This document shows positions 47,558 to 54,963 of a DNA stretch of 64,000 nt, piece after piece. Position 1 is the stretch's first letter. Each line of letters begins with the position of its first letter. The translations under genes were made by a program, and so were the position numbers. Below the pieces are notes generated by a model. That model was not told the DNA's origin. It worked only from the letters and a program-made list of their open reading frames with translations, and did no database searches. The DNA comes from Leucobacter chromiireducens subsp. solipictus (lineage in GTDB: Bacteria; Actinomycetota; Actinomycetes; Actinomycetales; Microbacteriaceae), in contig NZ_QYAC01000002.1 in the NCBI RefSeq assembly GCF_016758195.1, forward strand, positions 62,001-126,000. Reading direction: 5' to 3'.

Positions 47558-48856
47558 ATGGCCAAGAACACCGCAGGAGATGCCGCGCGTCCCGCCTTTG
47601 TGCGCCATGGAAAGCTGCGCCGCTCCAACGCGTGGGGCAATGCGCTGCGCGTGTTGCTCACCGCGATGATCGTGGTCGCTCTGTCCGGAGTGGCGACGGT
47701 GGCGTATGCGGTGTGGGGGCTCGTGCAGAACCTCAATACCGTGGAGCTCGGGAACGAGGCCTCCGGCGTGGACGCTGGTTCGCAATCCATCGATGGTGCG
47801 CTGACGATCCTGCTCGTCGGTTCCGACTCGCGTCAGGGCCAGTCGTGGGATGACGGCGAAGAGGGGGAGCTGAACGACGTCAACCTCCTGCTCCACGTTT
47901 CGGCGGATCATCAGAACGCGACCGTCGTCAGCCTGCCGCGCGACCTCATGGTGCCATTCCCGAGCTGCCCGGGTTTCGATGGCGAGCCCAACTACTTCCC
48001 CGCGATGAGCGAGCAGCAGCTCAACAGCGCCATGCTGTATGGCGGGCTGCCCTGCGTCGCTCAGACGGTTTCCGAACTGACTGGGATGGATATCCCCAAC
48101 GCTGGGCTCATCACGTTCGACGGTGTCGTGGGTGTGTCGAACGCGATCGGCGGCGTCGACGTCTGCCTCACGCAGCCGATCGTCGACGAGAAGGCCGATC
48201 TGGATCTGCCCGCCGGCATGAACACGCTCGTCGGCTGGGACGCGCTGCAGTTCCTTCGCACCCGCCACGGCGTGGGCAACGGCGGTGACACGAGCCGGAT
48301 CAGTAACCAGCAGGTCTTCATGTCGGCTCTCGTGCGCAAGCTCAAGGACGCCGAGACCCTCTCCGATCCGGTGAAGGTGTACGGCCTCGCCAAGGCCGGC
48401 GTCGAGAACATGACGCTCTCGAGCAACATGGCGAGCGTGCAGTTCATGCAGGCGGTCGCCGGGACGGTGAAAGACATCGATCTCGAGCGCATTAACTTCG
48501 TGCAGTACCCCACGTTCGATCACCCCTACGAATCGGGCCGCCTCACGCCCGATCGGGCGAGCGCGGACCTGCTCTTCGAGACGATCAAGAGCGGGCAGCC
48601 GTTCTCGGTGACCGGCGTGGGCGAGGGCGTTGCGGTGGACGGCGTCGACCCGAACGCGCCGGCGACGGAAGCGCCGGTCGATCCTGAGGCCCCGGTCGAG
48701 ACCGCCGAACCCGAGATCGATCCGAACACGGGGCTGCCGGTGGATCCCGCGACCGCGCCGCCGGTCGAGGACACGGGCCCCGCGAAGCTGCCCGAGAACA
48801 TCACGGGCCTCAGTGCGGACGTGGAAGCGTGTTCCGCCGGCCGGACCGTGTTCTAG
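47558..48856 (+). CDS. LytR-CpsA-Psr (LCP) family wall-polymer ligase
   Basis: 432 residues. One transmembrane helix at about 29-53, then the extracellular LCP domain: LLVGSDSRQGQ, DVNLLLHVSAD, SLPRDLMVPFP, and the Arg-rich active-site segment FLRTRHGVGNGGDTSRI. These proteins transfer teichoic-acid-like or other glycopolymers from lipid carriers onto peptidoglycan. The C-terminal tail is Asp/Pro/Glu/Thr-rich (NAPATEAPVDPEAPVETAEP), likely an extended wall-spanning segment. GAGGAA lies upstream of the ATG. Confidence 0.93.
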   Translation: MAKNTAGDAARPAFVRHGKLRRSNAWGNALRVLLTAMIVVALSGVATVAYAVWGLVQNLNTVELGNEASGVDAGSQSIDGALTILLVGSDSRQGQSWDDGEEGELNDVNLLLHVSADHQNATVVSLPRDLMVPFPSCPGFDGEPNYFPAMSEQQLNSAMLYGGLPCVAQTVSELTGMDIPNAGLITFDGVVGVSNAIGGVDVCLTQPIVDEKADLDLPAGMNTLVGWDALQFLRTRHGVGNGGDTSRISNQQVFMSALVRKLKDAETLSDPVKVYGLAKAGVENMTLSSNMASVQFMQAVAGTVKDIDLERINFVQYPTFDHPYESGRLTPDRASADLLFETIKSGQPFSVTGVGEGVAVDGVDPNAPATEAPVDPEAPVETAEPEIDPNTGLPVDPATAPPVEDTGPAKLPENITGLSADVEACSAGRTVF

Positions 48857-48938
48857 GGGCCAGATTCTCCCCGCGTGGGCGGGCCGATTTCCTGCACGCC
48901 CCACTCGTCAGGTAGGATTGTGGGCGGTGCTCACGTAT

Positions 48939-49030
48939 GGAGACGTGCCGGAGCGGCCGAACGGACTTCACTGCTAATGAAGGGTCGGGGTTAAACTCGA
49001 CCGGGGGTTCAAATCCCCCCGTCTCCGCCA
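48939..49030 (+). tRNA. tRNA-Ser (GCT)
   Basis: Acceptor stem GGAGACG/CGTCTCC, anticodon stem-loop CTTCACTGCTAATGAAG (anticodon GCT, codons AGC/AGT), a long class II variable arm (GGTCGGGGTTAAACTCGACC) and GTTCAAAT T-loop; CCA encoded. TAGGAT (48913-48918) is a likely -10 element. Confidence 0.97.
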
Positions 49031-49043
49031 GATGAACACCATG

Positions 49044-49080
49044 AAAACCCCCGATCAGCTCGCGCTGGCCGGGGGTTTTT
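49044..49080 (+). terminator. Intrinsic terminator after tRNA-Ser
   Basis: AAAACCCCCG and CGGGGGTTTT pair around an inner CAGC/GCTG stem, and the transcript ends in TTTTT (49076-49080). The only canonical T-tract terminator at a tRNA in the window. Confidence 0.92.
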
Positions 49081-49169
49081 GCTGTGTCTGGGAGGGGGCT
49101 GCACTCGGTTCGCCCGGAATACATAACGACTGTTTGCTAAATCCGCGGTGGAGGCGGTAGATTGTTCCT

Positions 49170-49279
49170 CGCGACCGGGCTGGATGGGCCTCAACCCCCT
49201 GAAATACTCCCGTGCTGGACGCACGTTGCGGAGGGTCGTCCCTCCCCACCCCCACTGAGGGGGCGGCTCTCCGCCTTTT
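49170..49279 (+). ncRNA. Candidate small RNA with own promoter and terminator
   Basis: TTGCTA (49134-49139) and TAGATT (49158-49163) with 18-bp spacing form a good promoter. About 110 nt later GGCGG/CCGCC (49262-49275) is followed by TTTT, a terminator on the same strand, although the next gene is convergent. Between them are hairpins GTGC/GCAC (about 49212-49224), GGAGGG/CCCTCC (49230-49245) and CCCCC/GGGGG (49249-49263, alternative to the terminator), and a single-stranded AACCCCCTGAAATA segment. No ORF fits. The C-tracts recall actinobacterial 6C-type sRNAs, but I cannot assign a family. Confidence 0.5.
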
Positions 49280-49891
49280 CTAGGCGTCCGCAGCGAGGCT
49301 GGGTGCCGCGTCGGTGAAGGCGAGCTGGGTGAACCCAGCGAAGAACACGTCAAATGCGTCCATGGCCTCCGGTCCGTCTTCGGAGACCATGTGGCCGTAC
49401 TGAATTCCGACCAAGAAATCTGCCATCACCCGGGCGAGCACTCGCGACCGTTCCGCGGCCACGCCCTGATTCATGAGCCAGGTGCGAAACTCGGACTTCC
49501 ACGCGAGGTACATGGTGCTGACGTGTGGATCGACATCGGGGTCGACCCCCTCGAGCGCCGCGCCCTCGAACTGAAACCGGATCGCGGCCGCTCCGTTCGC
49601 GGCGACGGCCGACAGGCACACCGCCCGGAGCGTTTCGGTCATCTCGGAACGCGACAGGTGCGCGAATTCCACCCCGCCGATCAGCCGGGTTTTGGTGCGG
49701 ACGGCCTGCTGGAGCACCGCATCGATGAGACCCTGCCGCGTGCCGAAGTGATACACCAGGGTGTACGGCGTGACCTCCAGGGCCGTGGCGACGGTGCGGA
49801 ACGTGAGCTTGGCGAGGGGCAACCGCTCCGTCAGCGCGAGGATCTGATCGATGAGCTCTCCGCGTCGGGCGGGGTTCTGTGGGCGTCCCAC
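49280..49891 (-). CDS. TetR-family transcriptional regulator
   Basis: 203 residues. N-terminal HTH about 10-55 (IDQILALTERLPLAKLTFRT, VATALEVTPYTLVYHFGTRQ, GLIDAVLQQAV), then a helical ligand domain ending in a TetR_C-like region (SEFRTWLMNQG, ADFLVGIQYG). GTG start with GGAAGGAA upstream. No divergent partner gene is close (mgtC lies 0.66 kb away beyond its leader), so it may act at a distant target. Confidence 0.92.
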   Translation of the reverse strand: MGRPQNPARRGELIDQILALTERLPLAKLTFRTVATALEVTPYTLVYHFGTRQGLIDAVLQQAVRTKTRLIGGVEFAHLSRSEMTETLRAVCLSAVAANGAAAIRFQFEGAALEGVDPDVDPHVSTMYLAWKSEFRTWLMNQGVAAERSRVLARVMADFLVGIQYGHMVSEDGPEAMDAFDVFFAGFTQLAFTDAAPSLAADA

Positions 49892-50058
49892 GATTCCTTC
49901 CTTCGTGCGATAGCTGGATAGTGTTCCGACTGTATCGGGTTTTCTGCGCGTGACTTCCCCCGGAGCTCACGGGCCGTCTGGGTGAAAGGTGTGCGTAGCG
50001 TTTCTGCTCGCAGTGTGACGCGCCTGCCCCAGGGGCGCCGATCCGACGGGTGGCGCGC

Positions 50059-50087
50059 TTGCGCCGCCGAGCGAACGGGCCTAGAGT
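50059..50087 (+). promoter_or_regulatory. Promoter of the mgtC leader RNA
   Basis: TTGCGC (50059-50064) and TAGAGT (50082-50087) are spaced by 17 bp. Transcription would begin near 50094, at the 5' edge of the M-box. The 170 bp between this promoter and the tetR start hold only the tetR upstream region. Confidence 0.6.
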
Positions 50088-50089
50088 TC

Positions 50090-50266
50090 CCTGCGTAGCG
50101 CTTCGTTCGGCGAGGCTCCTGCGCGAACACAGTCCGCTCATCCCACGACGTCGAGAGACGCCCAGGCTGAGGACAGGTCTTCCCGGATTAAGGGTCGGCC
50201 CCAAGCGGATTCCCTCGAGGATACGTCGCACAGTGCCAAAGCTCTGACGTGGAGGTGTGACGCAGG
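50090..50266 (+). promoter_or_regulatory. M-box (ykoK) magnesium riboswitch
   Basis: Conserved M-box blocks appear in order: CTTCGTTCGGCGAGGCTCC, GACGTCGAGAGACGCC, GGATTAAGGGTCGGCC and CAGTGCCAAAGCTCT. The closing stem can form between CCTGCGT (50090-50096) and ACGCAGG (50260-50266). A competing hairpin GGAACG/CGTTCC (50265-50279) overlaps its 3' strand and may be part of the switch. In the known family, Mg2+ binding turns off downstream Mg2+ transport or homeostasis genes; mgtC is downstream here. Confidence 0.85.
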
Positions 50267-50329
50267 AACGCCCCGTTCCGGCCTGCTCGTGGTGGTGAGC
50301 GCTGCCGAAGCTGAGGAGGTGCACCGTGA

Positions 50330-50545
50330 GTGACGGCCAAAGTCGATCTGAGCGCCCGCGCGGTGCCGCCGCCTCCTCCATTCCGCAGTCACTGCGTTGA
50401 CCCTTTCGGTCTGGGCGGCCCCACCTCGCGGGAGCGCGAGGGTTCCCTCGCTGCACGCGATGAATCAACGCCCCACGCCATCGCGACTGGACCGGGCCGG
50501 GCGACACGCCCCACGCGGCCGCGGATTCCGCTGCCCTGCCCCTGA
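50330..50545 (+). CDS. Proline-rich leader ORF upstream of mgtC
   Basis: A 71-codon ORF from GTG 50330, with GGAGG (50315-50319) upstream. It contains a run of five prolines (RAVPPPPPF, residues 12-16) and ends in RPTRPRIPLPCP. The stop codon is 5 nt before the mgtC ATG, which lacks its own clear ribosome binding site, so mgtC may depend on coupling. A competing start GTG 50326 in another frame gives a 24-residue peptide ending at 50400 and is better spaced (6 nt). Either could be a regulatory leader like Salmonella mgtP/mgtL; protein function beyond that is not implied. Confidence 0.45.
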   Translation: MTAKVDLSARAVPPPPPFRSHCVDPFGLGGPTSREREGSLAARDESTPHAIATGPGRATRPTRPRIPLPCP

Positions 50546-50550
50546 ATGAA

Positions 50551-51273
50551 ATGAGACTCCCCATGGAGACACTCGACCTTGCTCTGCGTATTTTCTCCGG
50601 CCTCGCGCTCGGCGCCGCGATCGGCTTCGAGCGGCAAATCCGATCTCGCACCGCGGGCCTGCGCACCAACGCGCTCGTGAGCCTCGGGGCCGCGCTCTTC
50701 GTGATTATGGGGGCGTTCAGTTTCGAGGGTCCGGGCGCGGACCCCACCCGCGTGGCCGCCCAGGTGGTGTCCGGGATCGGCTTCCTCGGCGCTGGGGTCA
50801 TTATGCGTCAGGGGGTATCGGTGTCCGGCCTGAACACCGCCGCAACGCTCTGGGCCTCGGCTGCGGTCGGTGCGCTGGCGGGCGGCGGCATGATCCCGGT
50901 GGCGGTGGGCGGCACCGCCGCCGTAGTGCTGTCGAACCTGCTGTTGCGTCCCCTGGGGCGACTCCTCGACCGGCGTGGTTCCCGGGCTACCCGCGAGCCG
51001 GCGATGACGGAGTACGTGTTTGTGGTGCGCTCTCTCGCCGAGGCCGAGGTGACGGTTCGCTCCCGCGTTGTCGCCGCGCTGCAGCGCCCCGAGTTCACGG
51101 TGCACTCACTGGAGGCGAACGACCTCGCGACGAGCGAGGTGGAGCTGACCGCGCGCCTCACCGCGTTGGAACGCAGCGATGCGGCCTTTGAGGCGGCGAT
51201 CGCGGATGTGGTCCCGGTGCCCGAGGTGACCTCGGTGCGGTGGCGTGCGCGGGAGTTCGAGGGGGAGGACTAG
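50551..51273 (+). CDS. mgtC: MgtC/SapB family membrane protein
   Basis: 240 residues. The N-terminal half has about five helices with family motifs LGAAIGFERQIRSRTAGLRT, LVSLGAALFV, VVSGIGFLGAGVIMR and GLNTAATLWASAAVG; the C-terminal half is a soluble ACT-like domain (about 150-235). MgtC proteins support growth in low Mg2+ and modulate ATP synthase or ion homeostasis. The start may be 50551 or 50563. Regulation by the M-box leader fits its role. Converges closely with the cupin-AraC gene. Confidence 0.92.
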   Translation: MRLPMETLDLALRIFSGLALGAAIGFERQIRSRTAGLRTNALVSLGAALFVIMGAFSFEGPGADPTRVAAQVVSGIGFLGAGVIMRQGVSVSGLNTAATLWASAAVGALAGGGMIPVAVGGTAAVVLSNLLLRPLGRLLDRRGSRATREPAMTEYVFVVRSLAEAEVTVRSRVVAALQRPEFTVHSLEANDLATSEVELTARLTALERSDAAFEAAIADVVPVPEVTSVRWRAREFEGED

Positions 51274-51281
51274 CGGCCAGG

Positions 51282-52787
51282 CTATGCGGCGCTCGCGGCC
51301 GGGCGGGCCGCCGCACGGCCCCAGGCGGCGTGCGCGGACCGGAGGTCGGTGACGCCGACGGCGCTCGGCCCGGCACCGTGGACCGCGCGGAACGCGCGCG
51401 AGAAGGCCGGGAGGTGCGCGTATCCGAGGGTGCGCGAAATCTCGGACGGTGACTCCCCGGCACCGAGCCGGTTCCGGGCGCGCGTCATGCGGGAGCGCCG
51501 GAACCACGCCGCGACGGGTTCGCCCGTGTGCTCGTGGACCACGCGCCGAAGCTCCCGGTCGGAGACGCCCAGCTGGGCGGCCGCGTTGGCCTCGGTGATG
51601 CTCGATTCGCGAGAAACGAGGCTTGCGAGGGCGGCCATGAGCACGTCGCCGCGGTGCACCGGCGTGCGGCGTGAGCCGCGGAGGACCGCATCGAAGCCCC
51701 GCGCCGGATCCACGCGGTGGGTGCCGATGCGGGTGTAAGCCGCGAGCATGGACTCGACGGTGTGGAGCGCGTCCGGGCTGCCCCAGCTGCCGAGCTGCGC
51801 CGGCTGGAGCGGGGCACCGATCGCGCCGGTCTCGCCTGATCTGAACCCGAGCGGCACCAGCAACGACCCCGGCGGGATCCGGACATCGTTCGGGAGACCC
51901 GCGGGGAGGATCACGGCCTCGCCCGGCTGCAGGGTGAGGGCGCGGGTTCCCGCGGTGATGTGTGCGGGGCCCGCCGCCGCCCACACCGCGATGTGCGCGC
52001 CGTTCACGCGCGACCAGGTCCGGTGCGGGCGGCGCTCCCAAGATTCGGGGACGCGCAGCTCCGCGGGGCCGTCCGCGGGCGTGGGCGCGGTGCGGCGCCA
52101 CTGCCCCGGGGTGAGCCCGGCGACCTCCGCAAAGCTGCGGGTGAAGCCGACCACGCTGCGGTACCCGACCCGGTGGGCGACCCACTCGATGCTGCGCCCG
52201 CGGGCAATGAGTTCCGCCGCCGCGCTGATGCGAGCCTGGCGCACCCAGGCGCTGAGGGTGAGGCCGGTTTCGGCCACGAAGCGGCGCTGTACGGTGCGCA
52301 CGCTCCAGCCCGCGACCGCGGCATCGACGGCGCCCGCGACGTTCAGATCCGGGTCGTCGATGAGGAGCTCCGCGAGGTCCTGGAGGTCGTCGGAGCGTGG
52401 GGCGGGCGGTGCCGAGAGTCGCTGTGCGCCGACGGTGCGCACCTCGATGGCGGCCGCCTGTGCGCCCGCGATGTGCCCGAGGGCGCATGAGAACTCGTGC
52501 AGGAGGCCGGGGATCTGTTCGGGTCGCACCCGCACGCGAGTGGGCCCGGATGGCCCGCCGGCCAGGGCGGGCGTGGGGAGCAGGATGGTGCCGGGGGTGA
52601 GGGTGATGTCGACCGTGTTCCCCGCGGGGATCCAGAGGCCCTCGCCGCTGTCGAGCCGATGCGTGGTGTCCGCGACGCGTATGCTCGCGGTCCCCCGCAG
52701 CGTGGAGTAGAGCGATGCTTCGGCGAGACGCACGGGGGCCTCCGGTGACGAGGGGCCTGGTAACACGGTGTCGCTCACAATCAACAT
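51282..52787 (-). CDS. Duplicated cupin-AraC regulator (two HTH modules)
   Basis: 501 residues built as two consecutive sensor-plus-HTH halves. Half 1: cupin-like domain about 20-125, AraC double HTH about 140-232 (WSVRTVQRRFVAETGLTLSA, SIEWVAHRVGYRSVVGFTRS). Half 2: cupin-like about 255-350, HTH about 385-475 (ITEANAAAQLGVSDRELRRV, SEISRTLGYAHLPAFSRAFR). An ordinary AraC protein has one such unit. Start ATG 52787 or GTG 52778. Divergent from the siderophore uptake operon, which it probably controls. A much longer frame (to 53300) is antisense to the binding-protein gene and rejected. Confidence 0.88.
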   Translation of the reverse strand: MLIVSDTVLPGPSSPEAPVRLAEASLYSTLRGTASIRVADTTHRLDSGEGLWIPAGNTVDITLTPGTILLPTPALAGGPSGPTRVRVRPEQIPGLLHEFSCALGHIAGAQAAAIEVRTVGAQRLSAPPAPRSDDLQDLAELLIDDPDLNVAGAVDAAVAGWSVRTVQRRFVAETGLTLSAWVRQARISAAAELIARGRSIEWVAHRVGYRSVVGFTRSFAEVAGLTPGQWRRTAPTPADGPAELRVPESWERRPHRTWSRVNGAHIAVWAAAGPAHITAGTRALTLQPGEAVILPAGLPNDVRIPPGSLLVPLGFRSGETGAIGAPLQPAQLGSWGSPDALHTVESMLAAYTRIGTHRVDPARGFDAVLRGSRRTPVHRGDVLMAALASLVSRESSITEANAAAQLGVSDRELRRVVHEHTGEPVAAWFRRSRMTRARNRLGAGESPSEISRTLGYAHLPAFSRAFRAVHGAGPSAVGVTDLRSAHAAWGRAAARPAASAA

Positions 52788-52789
52788 AT

Positions 52790-52808
52790 GTAGGTAAGGG
52801 TCTACTAA
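52790..52808. promoter_or_regulatory. Possible iron-regulator (DtxR/IdeR-type) box
   Basis: GTAGGTAAGGGTCTACTAA matches the DtxR/IdeR consensus TTAGGTTAGSCTAACCTAA at 13 of 19 positions. It lies in the 85-bp divergent region between the duplicated AraC gene and the iron-siderophore operon, immediately before the AraC start. The right half-site is weak. Confidence 0.4.
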
Positions 52809-52872
52809 CTTCAAGAGTACCGCGTGGTGCGCCGCCCACGCATCTCGACCGACACTGCCCGGAGGTGGCCGC

Positions 52873-53874
52873 ATGGCCAAACGACTCATTCCCCTGCTCG
52901 CCCTGACTGCCGCGGCAGCACTGCTCACCGGGTGCAGCGGTGCCGCCTCCGCACCCGCTGAGTCTGGCGCGGGCGATCCCGCGACCGCGGGTGCTGGCTT
53001 CCCTCGGACCGTCGAGCACGAGCTCGGAGAGACGGAGATCCCGGCGGAGCCGCTGCGCATCGTATCGACGTCGCCCTCGATCACGGGCAGCCTCCTCGCC
53101 ATCGATGCGCCGGTCACCGCGACCGCCGCGGCGATCATCACCCCCATGACCGATGACCAGGGATTCTTCACGCAGTGGGCGGAGGTCGCCGCCGAGCGCG
53201 ACGTGGCGGTCGCGTACGAGAACCTGACGATCGATCTCGACGCGATCGATGCGTTCGAACCGGACCTCATCATCGGCTCCGCGAACGGCGGTGACGCCAC
53301 CAGCGACGCCTACGAGCAGCTCTCCGAGATCGCCCCCACGGTGCTGCTGGACTACAGCAGCATCACGTGGCAGGAACTCACGACCGAGCTCGGCGAGATC
53401 ACGGGCCTCGAGCAGGAAGCCACCGAGCGCATCGCCGAGTATGACGAGTGGGTGGCCGCTCAGGCGAGCAAGATCACGGTGCCCGAACAGCCCACCACCG
53501 CGCTCGTCTACATGGGCCCCGAGGGTTCGTGGGCGTTCACGGACGACAGCCCGCAGGCGGAACTGCTGAGCTCGCTCGGCTTCACGTACGCGCCGGTGGC
53601 CGAGGAGTTCCGGGCCGATGGCCAGGGCGGGCGGGGCGTCGATATCCTCACCAGCGAAAACGCGGCGTCCGGGCTCGCCGGTGCCCAGACGATCTTCACG
53701 GTGGCGATGAACGGCGGCGATCCCGTCGCTGAGTTCACGGCGGACCCGCTGCTCGCGAACCAGCCGGCCGTCGCGGGGGACCGGGTATACACGCTCGGCA
53801 CGCAGTCCTTCCGGCTGGACTACTACAGCGCGAAGCAGACTGTCGACCTGCTCGTCGACGCCTTCGGAAAGTAG
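52873..53874 (+). CDS. Iron-siderophore ABC transporter binding lipoprotein
   Basis: 333 residues. Signal peptide with lipobox LTGC (Cys21); a mature domain of the FepB/FecB type (TEIPAEPLRIVSTSPSIT, FEPDLIIGSANGG, YEQLSEIAPTVLLDYSSITW). It captures ferric siderophores outside the membrane and delivers them to the permease. GGAGGT upstream of the ATG. First gene of a five-gene operon. The AIITPMTDDQGFFTQW segment resembles enterobactin-type binders, but ligand is uncertain. Confidence 0.93.
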   Translation: MAKRLIPLLALTAAAALLTGCSGAASAPAESGAGDPATAGAGFPRTVEHELGETEIPAEPLRIVSTSPSITGSLLAIDAPVTATAAAIITPMTDDQGFFTQWAEVAAERDVAVAYENLTIDLDAIDAFEPDLIIGSANGGDATSDAYEQLSEIAPTVLLDYSSITWQELTTELGEITGLEQEATERIAEYDEWVAAQASKITVPEQPTTALVYMGPEGSWAFTDDSPQAELLSSLGFTYAPVAEEFRADGQGGRGVDILTSENAASGLAGAQTIFTVAMNGGDPVAEFTADPLLANQPAVAGDRVYTLGTQSFRLDYYSAKQTVDLLVDAFGK

Positions 53875-53880
53875 TCCCGA

Positions 53881-54963
53881 GTGCTCCGCTCCGCTCCTGC
53901 ACCGGCATCGGACGCGCCCGTCACGCGCGCGTCCGATGCCGGCCCGGTCCGGCCGATCGCCGCACCAGCGCGGCGTACCGCCGTGCTGCTCGGGGGATCC
54001 GGAGCGGTGCTCCTCGTCACCGCCGTGCTCGGCCTCGGGCTGGGGTCGCTGCGCATCGATCCGGCCACGGTGGTCGCGGCACTGACCGCGTATGACCCCA
54101 CCAACGATGCGCACCTGGTCGTGGTGCAGTCGCGCCTGCCGCGGATCGTGCTCGGGATCATCGTGGGGGCGGCCCTCGGCCTCGCCGGGACCATCATGCA
54201 GTCGGTGACCCGCAACCCGCTCGCGGACCCGGGCATTCTCGGCGTGAACGCCGGGGCCGCCCTGTTCGTGGTGATCGCGATCGCCTACTTCGGTGTGCAT
54301 CACGTCGGGCACACGATCTGGTTCGCCTTTGCGGGTGCCGCCGCCGCCGCGGTGCTCGTGTACCTCCTCGGCACCGCGCGTGGCGGGGCCGCCGCGCCGG
54401 TGCGCATCGCACTCGCGGGCACGGCCGTATCCATTGTGATCGGCGCGGTCTCGCAGATGGTGCTCCTGAGTCACGAAACCGCGTTCAATTCCTTTCGATT
54501 CTGGTCGATCGGCTCGCTGCAGGGGCGAGGATTTGACGTGATCCTGGCGGTGCTGCCGTTCCTTGCGGTGGGGCTGCTCCTGGGGCTCCTCCTCGCGGCC
54601 CCGCTCGACGCGATCGCGTTGGGAGACGCGGTCGCCACCGGGCTCGGCACGCGGGTGGCCGGGGCGCGTCTCGGTGCCGCGCTCGCCGTCGTGCTGCTCG
54701 CCGGAACGGCGACCGCGGCGGCGGGCCCGATCGGATTCATTGGCCTCGGGGCCGCGCACATCGCCCGGCGCGTCACCGGGAACGAGCATCGCCGGCTGTT
54801 GCCCGCCGCGCTCATGCTCGGGGCGACCATGCTGGTGGTCGCGGACACGCTCGGACGAGCGCTCGTCGCGCCCGCCGAGCTGCAGACCGGCGTCGCAGCC
54901 GCGCTGTGTGGTGCCCCGCTGTTTGTCGCCCTCGTGCGCTCCCGCCGGGTGGCGGCGCTGTGA
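53881..54963 (+). CDS. FecCD-family siderophore permease, subunit 1
   Basis: 360 residues, about nine to ten helices. Conserved FecCD blocks: RLPRIVLGIIVGAALGLAGT, MQSVTRNPLADPGILGVNAG, SFRFWSIGSLQGR, AAGPIGFIGLGAAHIARRVT. GTG start 6 bp after the binding protein stop. Pairs with the next permease. Confidence 0.94.
   Translation: MLRSAPAPASDAPVTRASDAGPVRPIAAPARRTAVLLGGSGAVLLVTAVLGLGLGSLRIDPATVVAALTAYDPTNDAHLVVVQSRLPRIVLGIIVGAALGLAGTIMQSVTRNPLADPGILGVNAGAALFVVIAIAYFGVHHVGHTIWFAFAGAAAAAVLVYLLGTARGGAAAPVRIALAGTAVSIVIGAVSQMVLLSHETAFNSFRFWSIGSLQGRGFDVILAVLPFLAVGLLLGLLLAAPLDAIALGDAVATGLGTRVAGARLGAALAVVLLAGTATAAAGPIGFIGLGAAHIARRVTGNEHRRLLPAALMLGATMLVVADTLGRALVAPAELQTGVAAALCGAPLFVALVRSRRVAAL

Noticed and set aside
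52788-53300. N-terminal extension of the duplicated AraC regulator
   Set aside because: It is antisense to the binding-lipoprotein gene, whose signal peptide and lipobox show that strand is coding.
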